Source of the DNA: Anagrus nilaparvatae
Lineage: Eukaryota > Arthropoda > Insecta > Hymenoptera > Mymaridae
Reading direction: 5' to 3'
Length of the DNA stretch: 64,000 nt
Assembly (NCBI GenBank): GCA_022575985.1
Contig: JAKSXM010000237.1
Span: 1,444,501 to 1,508,500 of the forward strand
Shown here one piece after another: positions 35,191-46,695 of this stretch. The notes under the pieces were generated by a model, which was not told the DNA's origin, made no database searches, and saw only the letters and a list, made by a program, of their open reading frames with translations. Within the stretch, counting starts at the first letter, position 1, and the number at the start of each line of letters is the position of its first letter. The translations under genes and the position numbers were made by a program.

Positions 35191-36555
35191 TTCATTTGGA
35201 GATGAAGTACTTAATGCTATTGCATCATTTACAACAGTAATGTCAGGTTCACAATATTCTTGAATCATGTTTATATCGACTTTATCTCGATTTCCATTAT
35301 TTTGGTTTCGTTGATTTCCACGAGCGTTGTTATTATTTGTGTTGTTTGAGTTGTTACTTCGGTTAACAAAATTACTTCTATTATTTTGACTTTGATTCCG
35401 CCCGTTATTTTGGTTTGTTTTTTTATTTTGTTGACCTTGATTATCAGTGTTAGTTTTCTCAGTATTAGTTTCATTATTTTGATTCTTATTTTTAGCTCTG
35501 TTTTTTTTGTCATCTATATCAAAATTAGCTAAGATTTGCATCATTTCTTGACTTGTTCTGTTATACAAATGGGGTCTAACGTGCCTTTCGAAATGATGGG
35601 GAAGGTAACACAACACAGAATTCGTTGGTATTCCCAAATCATGGGCTGAATTCAAAATTTGGGTAGCATATTGCACCCGAGTTATCTTTCCGTTAGTATA
35701 AAATGTTCCATTAGTTACTTTCCATTGAATATCATGTTGAATTATATCATTCCAGTACTGATTTTTGAAGAATTTTTCAAAATCCTGAAAATCATTTACT
35801 TTGTCTTGGACTAAGTACCACCAATTTTTACTTTCGCCTTCTAGGCATTTATTAATAGCATTAATTAAATCTGCTCTATTTTTAGGTTTTATATGTTCAA
35901 TATAAATTTTAATATCTTTTAAGAAACGCATTGGCTTATCAGTTGGAATATCACTAAAAGTAGGTGGTTTTTCGTTAGTGTGTACTTGTATTTGACTAAT
36001 GTTAGACAATCCCGTGGAGGTGCTTACAAGTTGTTGACCGTTACTAATCAAATTTTGTATTTGTTGCAACAGAGTTTTATTATTATCAATTTGCTTGTTT
36101 ATAGAATCTCTCATCTCTTCGAAGTCTAAGAAGTCTTCAGTCATGTCTGTCTCGACTTTTCTTAGTCTCTCTATGATTAAATCAAATCTCGAAGAGTAAT
36201 CCTTATGGTACAAAGCCGTACGAGTTTGTTCGATTTTAATTACTGCTTGAATTTGCATATCAACATCATTATCAGTAGGTAACTGGGTCATACGTTCATT
36301 GAGTTTATTTATATAAATTAAAATTTTATCAAACGTGTCACCAACTTGTTGTCTCCATTTTAAAATTAATTTTTCATTAATATAAGTGGGGTCGGTATCG
36401 TCGACATCAGTCAAATTTGGATATTTATTATTATGAGCTTCGTTAAGCTCAGTAAATGAAGCTTTCACGCTTGTTATTTTGTCAATAATATTTAAGACTT
36501 CTTGCTGTGCAGAGAAACTGATTTCTCGGGAAGTCAGGGCAGTATCATCCATCAT
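35164..36555 (-). CDS. gag: Gypsy gag
   Basis: 463 residues, ATG start at 36,555, directly after the leader. The N-terminal half is helical and acidic. The centre has the retrotransposon-gag core, with KPMRFLKDIKIYIEHIKP and a C-LEGESKNWWYLV-type segment. The last third is extremely Asn/Gln-rich with scattered Arg (NRSNNSNNTNNNNARGNQ). No CCHC zinc knuckle is present, so RNA binding probably relies on the basic Asn-rich tail. Forms the particle that packages element RNA. Its end overlaps the start of the pol frame by about 30 bases. Confidence 0.88.
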   Translation of the reverse strand: MMDDTALTSREISFSAQQEVLNIIDKITSVKASFTELNEAHNNKYPNLTDVDDTDPTYINEKLILKWRQQVGDTFDKILIYINKLNERMTQLPTDNDVDMQIQAVIKIEQTRTALYHKDYSSRFDLIIERLRKVETDMTEDFLDFEEMRDSINKQIDNNKTLLQQIQNLISNGQQLVSTSTGLSNISQIQVHTNEKPPTFSDIPTDKPMRFLKDIKIYIEHIKPKNRADLINAINKCLEGESKNWWYLVQDKVNDFQDFEKFFKNQYWNDIIQHDIQWKVTNGTFYTNGKITRVQYATQILNSAHDLGIPTNSVLCYLPHHFERHVRPHLYNRTSQEMMQILANFDIDDKKNRAKNKNQNNETNTEKTNTDNQGQQNKKTNQNNGRNQSQNNRSNFVNRSNNSNNTNNNNARGNQRNQNNGNRDKVDINMIQEYCEPDITVVNDAIALSTSSPNEQKNSLALH

Positions 36556-36688
36556 GATTAATTTTTAAAAAAAAATTTCTTCTTTTTACTAGTAATTTAT
36601 TTGCTCAAAAAAAAATTTTAAGCTTTTATTCCCGTATGTGTAAGAAATCCGGGAGCAAGACTCAGCACTCAAGACACTCAATATTAAA

Positions 36689-37220
36689 TGTTCCATTCAA
36701 TATTTTAAAAAATATAAGAAATAATAAGAAAATAGGAGTGATTGGATTTTATGGAATGTCATTATTTTGTATAAGCAGACGATAAATATACAAGGGGGAA
36801 CACGCACACACTTTAACATTCATGTACACTTACAGACCTGTGGATGACCGACAGGTTAAAGCCTCCGGGGATTTCCACCGGGGATATTATACCTGGGGAT
36901 AACCACCAGGTTTGCGTGACACTTATATTAAACCGGGGATGTCCACCGGGTATATTCACCACTAAAACTACTCACCACCTGGGGATAACCACCACGTAGA
37001 GAGAGAGTCTTGCTCTGGGGATCGCCACCAGAAGAATGAATAAATTTGTATATGCGATTAGGTAATAATGTGAGCGCGGACCACGTAGAGAACTGACCCG
37101 CGTGTCCGTCTAACATTATAACAGCGCTCTAGCGGAGCGCGCGGAAATTATTGAATTTGAATAATTTTATTTTATATGTATCTTTCATAATAAAATTTAT
37201 ACCCGGGGTATAATGCTTCA
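36689..37220 (-). repeat. Gypsy 5' LTR
   Basis: 532 bp, same sequence as the 3' LTR apart from one visible substitution near 37,157. It should hold promoter and transcription start for the element. The hairpin tract lies at 36,836-37,032. Confidence 0.95.
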
Positions 37221-37749
37221 GTTGATTTATTGATATACGTTCTTAATAATTTATAATACTTTTTATACTTGATTTACTTGGTCACTTGATAGATTTCCAT
37301 GTAATTTTTAATACACAAACTTATTCTTAAACTTTTAACTTTGGTATTAGAAAATTAAGTAAAACAAAAAGAATTAATAATGAACAAAATTAATCTGATT
37401 AATAAAACTTTGGCCTTTAACTGACTGAAAATTACTTTAATAATTTTTGTCAAGACTTTTGACATATACTTATATTTTTTACGTCTGTGCTTGCAAAGGC
37501 CTGGCGCGAGAACGAGTATTTTGACGTCTTTCTTATTGTTTCAACGGTCCAGCCGTTCCGCGAACTGTTCCAGCCGTCGTGTGTCTTATTTAATATTTTA
37601 TGGCGGCGGTAATTCAAAATCGTGAATAATGAAAGATAAACTTTCATTACAGTTTTTTTAAATAATACGTGTCTTTTAAATTAAATTATTAGAATTAAAG
37701 CATTTTTTTCTTGAGCGATTTTTATTTTAATAAATAATCTTAAAAAGCC
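37221..37749. other. Spacer right of the Gypsy element
   Basis: AT-rich with a GC-richer patch at 37,480-37,610 (GGCCTGGCGCGAG, CGGTCCAGCCGTTCC). No supported gene. Confidence 0.45.
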
Positions 37750-38033
37750 ACCATAGACAAGATTCTTAACACACGATGAATCTCATTTATAAAATTTTTA
37801 TCATATTGGTTTGGCATTTAAGCTTAAATCACGCGCAAGACACTTTATTGAATTTTATCTTTTTTCAAAAAGCAATAATATGATTTCTTTGTTTATCATT
37901 TTGTTAAAAACTTTCTCACATGTAAATTTTCGATGCTATTTTTTAGCAGACGGATCGTATTTTTTTAAACTTTATAATGTTTTTTAAACTATAATGTTTT
38001 TTAAAGTATAATGATTTTAAAACTATAATGTTT
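37750..38033. repeat. ~300-bp dispersed repeat, copy 2
   Basis: Direct-orientation copy of 29,178-29,485, with the TTTTTTAAACTATAATG minirepeat tail in a slightly different arrangement. Confidence 0.75.
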
Positions 38034-38559
38034 TTGAATTAAAATATTATTAAATTTTTAGTTATAAAAAAAAATAAAATAAAAAATAAAAACGATAAAA
38101 ACAAAAAATAATAATGTATATAAAATATTATTGCTAGAGTATTTTACTCAAGTAATTTTTTTATTAGACGTTCATTTTTATTATATGTATGGCTTCTTAA
38201 ATAATATTATGGTTTTTGAATTTAATAAAAAAATATACTTAGTTGCAACCTTTTTGTCAAAAAAATGTAAGGGTGGCGACATTTATATAAACAAGTACTT
38301 TGAGGTCTGCTTGCGTCAGTCCAAAATTTATCTTTGAATCTTGATATTTCTTTATCATGAATCGTATAAACTATACACTTGAAAATAGTCCTTTAAAAAA
38401 GTCCGAAAAACCAACAGGAAGTTCAATATACGCGTGAAAAAGTTTTTTAATTTTTTAATAATGGTTATTGGTAGTTTTGCAGCATGAAAACCCTCGCTAT
38501 ATTGGTCTGTAAACCAATACAAAAGAGAAATTATTCACAAGAATTTCAAAGATCTCGAT

Positions 38560-38847
38560 GTGTGCAAAACTTTTAAGAAAAAAATGATTTATTGCAAATG
38601 TAAAAATTTGTGGATGAATTTAATCACAAATTGGAAAAATTGTGAATGTGAAATTGATAACGAGTATGGTCAATATATATATAATTTGGAAAATAGTATT
38701 TCTGCATGTTTTCGCGATAACTATCGAAATTTACAAGAAATAAATTATAACAATTCACACCAGAAAGCTCTACACACATTTTACCATTACATTATTCAAC
38801 TAATGCAAGATAAGAAAAACGATTCAAAAAGTCATTTATTTAATTAG
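38560..38847 (+). CDS. Unknown ORF upstream of the first Polinton polymerase
   Basis: 95 residues, open, Cys- and aromatic-rich near the N-terminus (YCKCKNLW, NCECEID), then a helical stretch to the end. Not recognised. Its position 0.9 kb upstream and on the strand of the PolB relic suggests a cargo gene of the same Polinton-type element, or an N-terminal fragment of something larger. Could be chance. Confidence 0.3.
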   Translation: MCKTFKKKMIYCKCKNLWMNLITNWKNCECEIDNEYGQYIYNLENSISACFRDNYRNLQEINYNNSHQKALHTFYHYIIQLMQDKKNDSKSHLFN

Positions 38848-39008
38848 TCAGATAATGTTCAAGGAATTTCCATTTTATAGTTATTACTTTTTACTCTTGC
38901 CCTATGATGTACAGGTTCCTGTTTTTGGATCAGAATCGGCTTTTGTGATATGTATTCCGCACTACAATAGCACATGTTTTTTAAAATTTCTATTGCTGAC
39001 AATTATTT

Positions 39009-39347
39009 TTGACGAACCGAGACCAAAAAATATTGCGCTCGATGATTGACTTCTCATTAAAAGACGTTATTCATCATATATTCAAAAATATGGCTTCTCT
39101 AATCAACTTTTTAATAAATGGGCAAGTCACAAATTCGCAAGCATTATTTGAAGAATATGAAATAGCAAATCCTGAAAAGCGTTTTTTTTTTAACAAATTT
39201 GAAAATTTTAGTGAGAAACCATCAATTGCAACCATCAAACCATCAACCATCAAGACCTTGCGAAAAAGAAAATACGATCTATTGCTGGATAAAGAAATTA
39301 AAGAACAGATTGAAATGGCAAAATTATGCATTTGGGATAAATTTTGA
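39009..39347 (+). CDS. Unknown ORF upstream of the first Polinton polymerase
   Basis: 112 residues, open. Helical N-terminal half, then a short repeat (ATIKPS-TIKT) and a Lys/Arg/Glu-rich C-terminus (RKRKYDLLLDKEIKEQIEMA). No family is recognised. It lies between the previous ORF and the PolB relic on the same strand. Composition is less degraded than the PolB next to it. Confidence 0.35.
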   Translation: MTNRDQKILRSMIDFSLKDVIHHIFKNMASLINFLINGQVTNSQALFEEYEIANPEKRFFFNKFENFSEKPSIATIKPSTIKTLRKRKYDLLLDKEIKEQIEMAKLCIWDKF

Positions 39348-39727
39348 ATAATTCGTTTTATATACTGTACCCACATAAAATTTTGTAACTATACAATTAA
39401 ATAAAAATGTATTTAAAAAAAAATGTATTTAAAATTTAAAAAAAATATTATCTCATATTAATAAAGTCTAATAAATTAAACTTTTTTCCCTTTTTTGTAT
39501 TATTCCATTCCCCTGCTTCTTATACCTAACCCTGAATAAAAAAAAAATGCATTGTATTTTTTATTTTAAAAAACGTTAAAAAAAAATCATTATTTTTTAT
39601 AGTCTATATCTTTTTTCAAAAATTTATGTATACAAGAAACCATAGTTTAAAAAATTTTTTGCTTTGTTTTTTTTTAAATACTAAAGTTTACCTTCAAAAA
39701 TACTGTTAAAAAAACATTAAGATCTGA

Positions 39728-40347
39728 ATTTCCCAAAAAAACAGATTACGATTTATTATCATTAAAAAGTATATGCCCTTACGAGTATGTAGACTCGAGA
39801 GAAAAGTTAAATGAGTGCAAGCTACCCGAAAAAAAGCATTTTTATTCTTCATTGACAGATTCGTACATAACTGACCAGGAATATTTTAGAGCTCAACATA
39901 TTTGGAATAAATTTAACTGTAGAACGATAAATTTAATTTTCCAAAACTTTCGTGATGATATGATGAAATAAATTAATTTAGACCCAACGTGTTACATCTC
40001 TTTAAAAGGCTTTACATTTGACGCTGCACTTAAGTATACTGGCGTATCTTTGGAACTTTTAACTGACATTGATCATTTAATGTTTTTTGAACGCGCTATA
40101 CGCGGGGGTTTATGTACATCAAATATTAATTATGTGAAAGCAAATAATACTTATATGCTCGAATATAATTCAGAGCTTCCAGACGTTTGCCTGACTTATT
40201 TTGACATTAACGCGTTATATTCTACATCTATGACGGATTTTTTACCAGTAGGAGAATTTATTTTTTTAGAAAACTTTGAAAATTTTGAGGTACAAAACGT
40301 CTCATATACATCACCTGTAGGCTATGCAGACTTGCCAATGTGTCCTA
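39728..40347 (+). pseudogene. Polinton-type protein-primed DNA polymerase B, first lineage, middle part
   Basis: Family B, protein-primed polymerase (DNA_pol_B_2 type) of Polinton/Maverick or adintovirus-like elements; it would replicate the element. Visible: PYEYVDSREKLNE, LPEKKHFYSSLTD, FDAALKYTGVSLELLTDIDH, RAIRGGLC, VKANNTYML and YFDINALYSTSM (palm motif A with its catalytic Asp). One in-frame TAA lies at about 39,969. The gene stops exactly at 40,347, where a TIR-bounded insertion begins, and resumes at 47,463. The exonuclease N-terminus is not seen upstream. Dead copy. Confidence 0.85.
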
Positions 40348-40979
40348 CCCGGGTGAGAATTTACGAAGGTCTACGGAGATTTTTTTAAAAACGGAGATGA
40401 AAAAATACTCTTTAAATACTCCCGTTCGAGTGTACTCCGAACAAAACTCCTTTTCATGTCCGAAAGAATATTATAATGATATTAAAATGCAAGCGCCGTA
40501 AAGTTAATAAAAGCATATTTAAACATATCGGAATTTGCTCTGTATCAGATGTATTTACGTCAGATTTACTGTGTTTTCGGTGCTTAAAAAAACATATATC
40601 CTCCGTTACGAAGATTGAATAAATACTCCTCAGATATTTTAACAAGTAAAAATTCTGGTCTAAATTTTTCATAGTATGTTAGCGTATTCTTTCTCTATTC
40701 TTTCATAGATGGAATCTAATACTTTCGTATTATTTTAGACTTCGAAACGCTTCGAAAGCAAAGTCAGTAAAAACACTAAATAAATACTTTTACAGTCAAA
40801 AATATAAACGTAAAAATGAATAAAACCAGCGCATATTTATAAAAAAAAACCCAAAATAGTCCTTATAACTACTACGAAAATCTATCATTATAGTCCTTAG
40901 GAAATATTTTAAATCTGAATAATATACATCAGCGCGGAGCTGAATGCGAGTGTTAAAAAGTTGATCCGAAATAGTATTG

Positions 40980-43172
40980 ATTGAAGCATTTTACGACTGT
41001 GTCTTAATCGACACAAAATTTTAAAAATAATAAATTTTAGCTAAAATCATATAAATTTCTAATAATTTTAAGCAACGTTACAATGTTGTTCTGATATTCA
41101 AAAAATAGTTAAATCACCTTATATCATCGTTACATAAACGTGACAAATCGATAGCCCGTCCACCCTCGAAAGAGTATTATTTAGGTACTCTTTTAAACAC
41201 GTTCTCAATATAAAAAAATATAGAAATCATCGCATCGATGCAAAATAGAGTCTGGTAACGCCTCAAAAGAATCACTGAAAAAGTGATTTTTGAATACTAA
41301 AAGAATATTAAATCTGATTTGAAACGGATGAGAGTATATAATTCATAACATAGTAAAATCATCTTCGAAAGGCTATTTTTTGAAGCTTTTAAAGACTGGG
41401 TTATTACTGAAAAAAACTTGCAAAATTGATAAATCTCGGCTGAATTAATTTCAGTATTGAATTATTTTAATCACCGTTTTAATATCCTTAGAGTATTAAA
41501 AACATAGTTAAGTAAGGTTGAATTAACATTATCTACACGTGACAAATCGTTAGCCCGTCCACCCTCGAAAGAGTATTATTTAGGTACACTTTTAAACAAG
41601 TTCTCAGTATAAAAAAATATAAAAATCATAACATCGGTGCGAAGTAGGATAGGTATACGCATCAAAAGAATCACTGAAAACATGATTTTTGAATACTAAA
41701 AGAATATTAAATCTGCTTTGAAACGGATATGAGTTTATAATTCGCTAAATAGTAAAATCATCTTCGAAACGATATTTTTTGAAGCTTTTTAAGTCTGTGT
41801 TATTAATGACAAAAACTTGCAGAATTAAAAAATATCTGCCGAATTTATTTTAGTTTCTGCTCCTTTTGATCGCCGTTTTAATATCATTAGAATATTGTAA
41901 ACATATTAAGGGGAGGTTATTTTATTGTCGTTTACGTTTCACGTTTTTGCAGCCAGCCGACCCTCGAAAAACTATTGTTTAAGTATTTTTTCCAACGATT
42001 ACTGAGCAAGAAAAAATTTAAAAATCATCGCATCGATGCGAAGTAGGATCGGTATTCGCGTCAATAGAATCACTGAAAACATGATTTTTGAATACTAAAA
42101 GAATATTAAATCTGCTTTGAAACGGATATGAGTTTATAATTCGTTAAATAGTAAAATCATCTTCGAAACGATATTTTTTTAAACATTTTAAGACTGGGTT
42201 ATTACTGACAAAAACTTGCAAAATTAATAAATCTCTGCCGAATTTATTTTAGTTTCTACTGCTTTTGATCGCCGTTTTAATATCATCAAGATATTGCAAA
42301 CATAGTAACTCAAGGCTATTTCATTATTCTTTACGATTGTCGTCTTTGCAGCCAACGGTCCCTCGAAAAAGTATTGTTTAAGTATTTTTTCGAACGACTA
42401 CTGAGCAACAAAAAATTTAAAAATCATCGCATCGATACGAAGGAGGATCGATATTCGCATCAACAGAATCACTGAAAACATGATTTTTAAATACTAAAAG
42501 AATACTACATCTGCTTTGAAACGGATATGAGTTTATAATTCGTTAAATAGTAAAATCATCTTCGAAACGATATTTTTTGAAGCTTTTTAAGACTGTGTTA
42601 TTAATGACAAAAACTTGCAGAATTAAAAAATATCTGCCGAATTTATTTTAGTTTCTGCTCCTTTTGATCGCCGTTTTAATATCATTAGAATATTGTAAAC
42701 ATATTAAGGGGAGGTTATTTTATTGTCGTTTACGTTTCACGTTTTTGCAGCCAGCCGACCCTCGAAAAACTATTGTTTAAGTATTTTTTCCAACGATTAC
42801 TGAGCAAGAAAAAATTTAAAAATCATCGCATCGATGCGAAGTAGGATCGGTATTCGCGTCAATAGAATCACTGAAAACATGATTTTTGAATACTAAAAGA
42901 ATATTAAATCTGCTTTGAAACGGATATGAGTTTATAATTCGTTAAATAGTAAAATCATCTCCGAAACGATATTTTTTGAAGCTTTTTAAGACTGTGTGAT
43001 TAATGACAAAAACTTGCAAACTTAAAAAATATCTGCCGAATTTATTTTAGTTTCTGCTCCTTTTGATCGCTGTTTTATTATCATTAGAATATTGTAGACA
43101 TATTAAGGGGAGGTTATTTTATTGTCGTTTACGTTTCACGTTTTTGCAGCCAGCTGACCCTCGAAAAACTAT
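40980..43172 (+). repeat. 399-bp satellite array, left block
   Basis: The word CATCGATG (or a one-base variant) recurs at 41,233, 41,632, 42,031, 42,430 and 42,829, exactly 399 bases apart each time. The units share GAAACGGATATGAGTTTATA, GTAAAATCATCTTCGAAACG, TTTTGATCGCCGTTTTAATA and CCCTCGAAAAA.TATTGTTTA. The left-most units are more diverged. No ORF. Confidence 0.9.
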
Positions 43173-43430
43173 TGTTGGATGCGCTGAGACCGAATCTGGC
43201 ATCCAGATTTCAAAATTCAATATGGCGGGCTTAATATTGGCTAATTTTCAAAATAATTCCCTAGATTTTTGAAATAATAAAAAAAATACTTTTAGGCGTC
43301 TATTAAGGAATTATCGGGTGCGGTGAGACTGAATCTGGAATCCTAATTTCAAAATTCAATATGGCGCCCTCAAAATTTTCCAATTTTTGAAAAATATGAC
43401 AAATTTAATGCCTACATGCTTTATACACCC
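43173..43430 (+). repeat. Two ~139-bp repeats at the array edge
   Basis: GCGCTGAGACCGAATCTGGC at 43,181 and CGGTGAGACTGAATCTGGAA at 43,320 start two copies that both continue through TTTCAAAATTCAATATGGCG. They separate the satellite from the inverted array and have no counterpart on its right side. Confidence 0.75.
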
Positions 43431-45783
43431 ACATGACCTTTAGTTGAGGTTTACAAAATAAACTCAATACGAAAAGCCTTACATTAAAATAACCTAAGGA
43501 AATGGTATAAAAAAAAACGACACGTCAAGCCTTACACAAACATAACCTAAGGTTGTGGTCTATACTAAAAAAACGACAAGTCAAGCCTTACACTAAAATA
43601 ACCTACGGAAATGGTCTATACAAAAAAACAACACGTCAAGCCTTACACTTAAAGACACGTCAAGCATTACACTAGCGCAAGCACTAGCATAACCTTTGGA
43701 AATAGGCTGCATTAAAAAAAACGACACGTCAAGCCTTACCTAGCGTAATCTAAGGAAGTTGTCCATTATAAAAAATGACACGTCAAGCCTTACATTAACA
43801 TAACCTAAGGAAGCTGTCTATTATAAAAAATGACACGTCAAGCCTTACACAAGCGTAATCTAAGGAAGTTGTCTATTATAAAAAATGACACGTCATGCCT
43901 GACACTAGCGTAACCTTAGAAAGTGGTCTATTATAAATAATGACACGTCAAGACTTACACTAACGTAACCTAAGTAAATTGTCTATAATAAAAAACGACA
44001 TAATAAGCATAACACTAACATAACCTAAGGAAGTAGGCTATAATAAAAATACGCCACATCAAGTCTTACACTAACATAACCTAAATATTGTCTATAACCA
44101 AAAACGACACGACCAGCATAACACTAACATAACCTAAGGAACTTGTCTATTATAAAAAACGACACGTCAAGCCTTACACTAGCGTAATCTAAGGAAGTTG
44201 TCTATAATAAAAAACGACACGACAAGCCTTACACTAGCGTAACCTAAGGAAGTGGTCTATAGTAAAAAATGATACATTAAGCCTTACACTAGCGTAATCT
44301 AAGGAAGTGGTCTATAATAAAAAAATGACAAGTCAAGCCTGACACTAGCGTAACCTTAGGAAGTGGTCTATTATAAAAAACGACACGTCAACCCTTACAC
44401 TAGCGTAACCTAAGGAAGTAGGTTATGATAAAAAACGACATGAAAAGCATTACACTAGCGTAACCTAAGGAAATATGCTTTAATAAAAAAATGAAAATGT
44501 AATTTTTTATAATAGACTACTTCCTTAGGTTTCGCTAGTATAAGGCTTGACGTGTTATTTTTTATAATAAAAAACTTCCTTAGGTTACGTTAGTTTAAGA
44601 CTTGAAGTGTCGTTTTTTTAATATATCCTACTTGCTTAGGTTATGCTATCGTAAGGCTTGCTGTGTCATTTTTTATTCTAATCAGCTTCCTTAGGTTATG
44701 TTAGTGGAAGGCTTGACGTGTCGTTTTTTTAATATAGCCTACTTCCTTAGGTTACGCTAGTGTAAGGGTTGTCCTGTCGTTTTGTATTTTAGACAACTTT
44801 TTTAGGTTACGCTAGCGTAAGGTTTATCGTGTCATTTTTTATGATAGAAAAAATCCTTAGGTTATGCTAGTGTAAGACTTGTCGTGTCGTTTTTTGTTAT
44901 AGCCTACTTCCTTAGGTTACGCTAGTGTAAGGGTTGAGGTGTTACTCTTTATTATAGACAACTTCCTTAAGTTACGCAAGTGTAAGACTTTCGTGTCGTT
45001 TTTTATTATAGCCTACTTCCTTAGGTTTCTCTAGTGTAAGGCTTGACGTATCATTTTTTATAATAGACAAATTCTTTAGGTTACGCTAGTGTAAGGCTTG
45101 TCGTGTCGTTTTTTATGATAGAAAAAATCCTTAGCTTACGCTAGTGTAAGGCTTGTCGTGTCGTTTTTTGTTATAGCCTACTTCCTTAGGTTACGCTAGT
45201 GTAAGGTTTGAGGTGTTACTCTTTATTATAGGCAACTTCCTTAGGTTACGTTAGTGTAAGACTTTCGTGTCGTTTATTATTATAGCCTACTTCCTTAGGT
45301 TTCTCTAGTGTAAGGCTTGACGTATCATTTTTTATAATAGACAACTTCTTTAGGTTACGCTAGTGCAAGGCTTGTCGTGTCGTTTTTTATGATAGAAAAG
45401 TTCCTTAGGTTACGCTAGTGTAAGGCTTGTTGTGTCGTTTTTTATTATAAACAACTTCCTTAGGTTACGCTAGTGTAAGGCTTGTCGTGTCGTACTTTAC
45501 AATAGCCTACTTCCTTAGGTTACTCTAGTGTAAGGCTTTACGTATCATTTTTATAATAGACAAATTCCTTAGATTAGGCTTGTGTAAGGCTTGACGTGTC
45601 ATTTTTTTAATATAGCCTACTTCCTTAGGTTACGCTAGTGTGAGGCTTGTCCTGTCGTTTTTATTTTAGACAACTTCCTTAGGTTACGCTAGTGTAAGGA
45701 TTGACGTGTCGTTTCTTATTATAAACAAATTCCTTAGGTTACTCTAGTGAAAGGCTTGACGTGTCACTTTTTATAATGGACAA
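43431..45783. repeat. Head-to-head array of ~56-bp repeats (foldback structure)
   Basis: About 18 direct units of a ~56-bp repeat (GACACGTCAAGCCTTACACT, AGCGTAACCTAAGGAAGTTG, TCTATTATAAAAAA) run to about 44,495. About 22 units follow in the opposite orientation to 45,783. The turn-round is only 10-20 bases (AAAATG). A single strand could fold on itself over more than 1 kb. No ORF, no spacer-repeat pattern of a CRISPR. Confidence 0.9.
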
Positions 45784-46450
45784 ACATTGTAAGTCAAGGC
45801 TATTTCATTATTATTTACGTTTGTCGTCTTTGCAGCCAGCCGACCCTCGAAAAACTATTGTTTAGGTATTTTTTCGAACGATTACTGAACAAGAAAAAAT
45901 TTAAAAATCATCGCATCGATGCGAAGTAGGATCGGTATTCGCGTCAAGAGAATCACTGAAAACATGATTTTTGAATACTAAAAGAATATTAAATCTGCTT
46001 TGAAACGGATATGAGTTTATAATTCGTTAAATAGTAAAATCATCTTCGAAACGATATTTTTTGAAGCTTTTTAAGACTGTGTTATTAATGACAAAAACTT
46101 GCAGAATTAAAAAATATCTGCCGAATTTATTTTAGTTTTTGCTCCTTTTGATCGCCGTTTTAATATCATTAGGATATTGTTAACATAGTAAGGGAAGGTT
46201 ATTTTATTGTCGTTTACGTTTCACATTTATGCAGCCAGCCGACCCTCGAAAAACTATTGTTTAAGTATTTTTTCGTCGATTACTGAGCAAGGAAAAATTT
46301 AAAAATCTTCGCATCGATGTGAAGTAGGATCGGTATTCGCGTCAACAGAATCACTGAAAACATGATTTTTGAATACTATATCTGCTTTGAAACGGATATG
46401 AGTTTGCCGACCCTCGAAAAAGTATTGTTTAATTATTTTTTCGAACGAGT
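45784..46450 (+). repeat. 399-bp satellite array, right block
   Basis: CATCGATG words at 45,914 and 46,312 with the same flanking words as the left block. The second copy has a ~150-bp internal deletion after CTTTGAAACGGATATGAGTTT, where it joins CCGACCCTCGAAAAAGTATTG. Resumption is out of register with the left block by about 70 bases. Confidence 0.85.
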
Positions 46451-46607
46451 ACTAAGCAACGAAAAATTACGAAGCTTAATGTTTGCTTAGAATAAATGTT
46501 GTTATAATAATTTTACTGCTCTGATTTTTCGTCTAAATCAAAAAATTTATAAGTTCATTTATAACTCTTGCTCTTTTATATATCAAATTTTTATTATTTT
46601 GCATGCA

Positions 46608-46695
46608 GTCATAATGGAGCAGTGGATAAAGTGTTGGACTATCAAGCGGTGGACTCGGGTTCAAATCCTCATCAAATCATTAAAAAAAAAAAAAA
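46608..46695 (+). repeat. tRNA-like SINE head with A-rich tail
   Basis: TGGAGCAGTGGATAAAG (A-box-like) and an exact B box GGTTCAAATCC 45 bases later, then TCATCAAATCATT and a run of A. The T-stem has a mismatch and the anticodon stem does not pair, so this is a tRNA-derived SINE or pseudogene inside the 7.1-kb insertion, not a functional tRNA. Confidence 0.45.

Larger units (their letters stand above)
30507..37220 (-). mobile_element. Ty3/Gypsy LTR retrotransposon, near-intact
   Basis: 6.7-kb element on minus: 5' LTR at 36,689-37,220, gag, pol, a third ORF, a polypurine tract and 3' LTR at 30,507-31,038. The LTRs are both 532 bp, start TG and end CA, and differ by eye at one base (GAATTCGAAT versus GAATTTGAAT), so the insertion is recent. 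Domain order PR-RT-RNaseH-INT puts it in Ty3/Gypsy. Two oddities: no target-site duplication (TTAAA versus GTTGA at the flanks), and no tRNA-like primer-binding site directly after the 5' LTR, where TTTAATATTGAG is found. Confidence 0.95.

Noticed and set aside
43431..45783. CRISPR-like array
   Set aside because: Units are contiguous without unique spacers, they invert in the middle, and the genome is eukaryotic.
46608..46680. Possible tRNA gene with A and B boxes
   Set aside because: T-stem has a mismatch, the anticodon stem does not pair and the acceptor arm does not close. Kept only as a tRNA-derived repeat.
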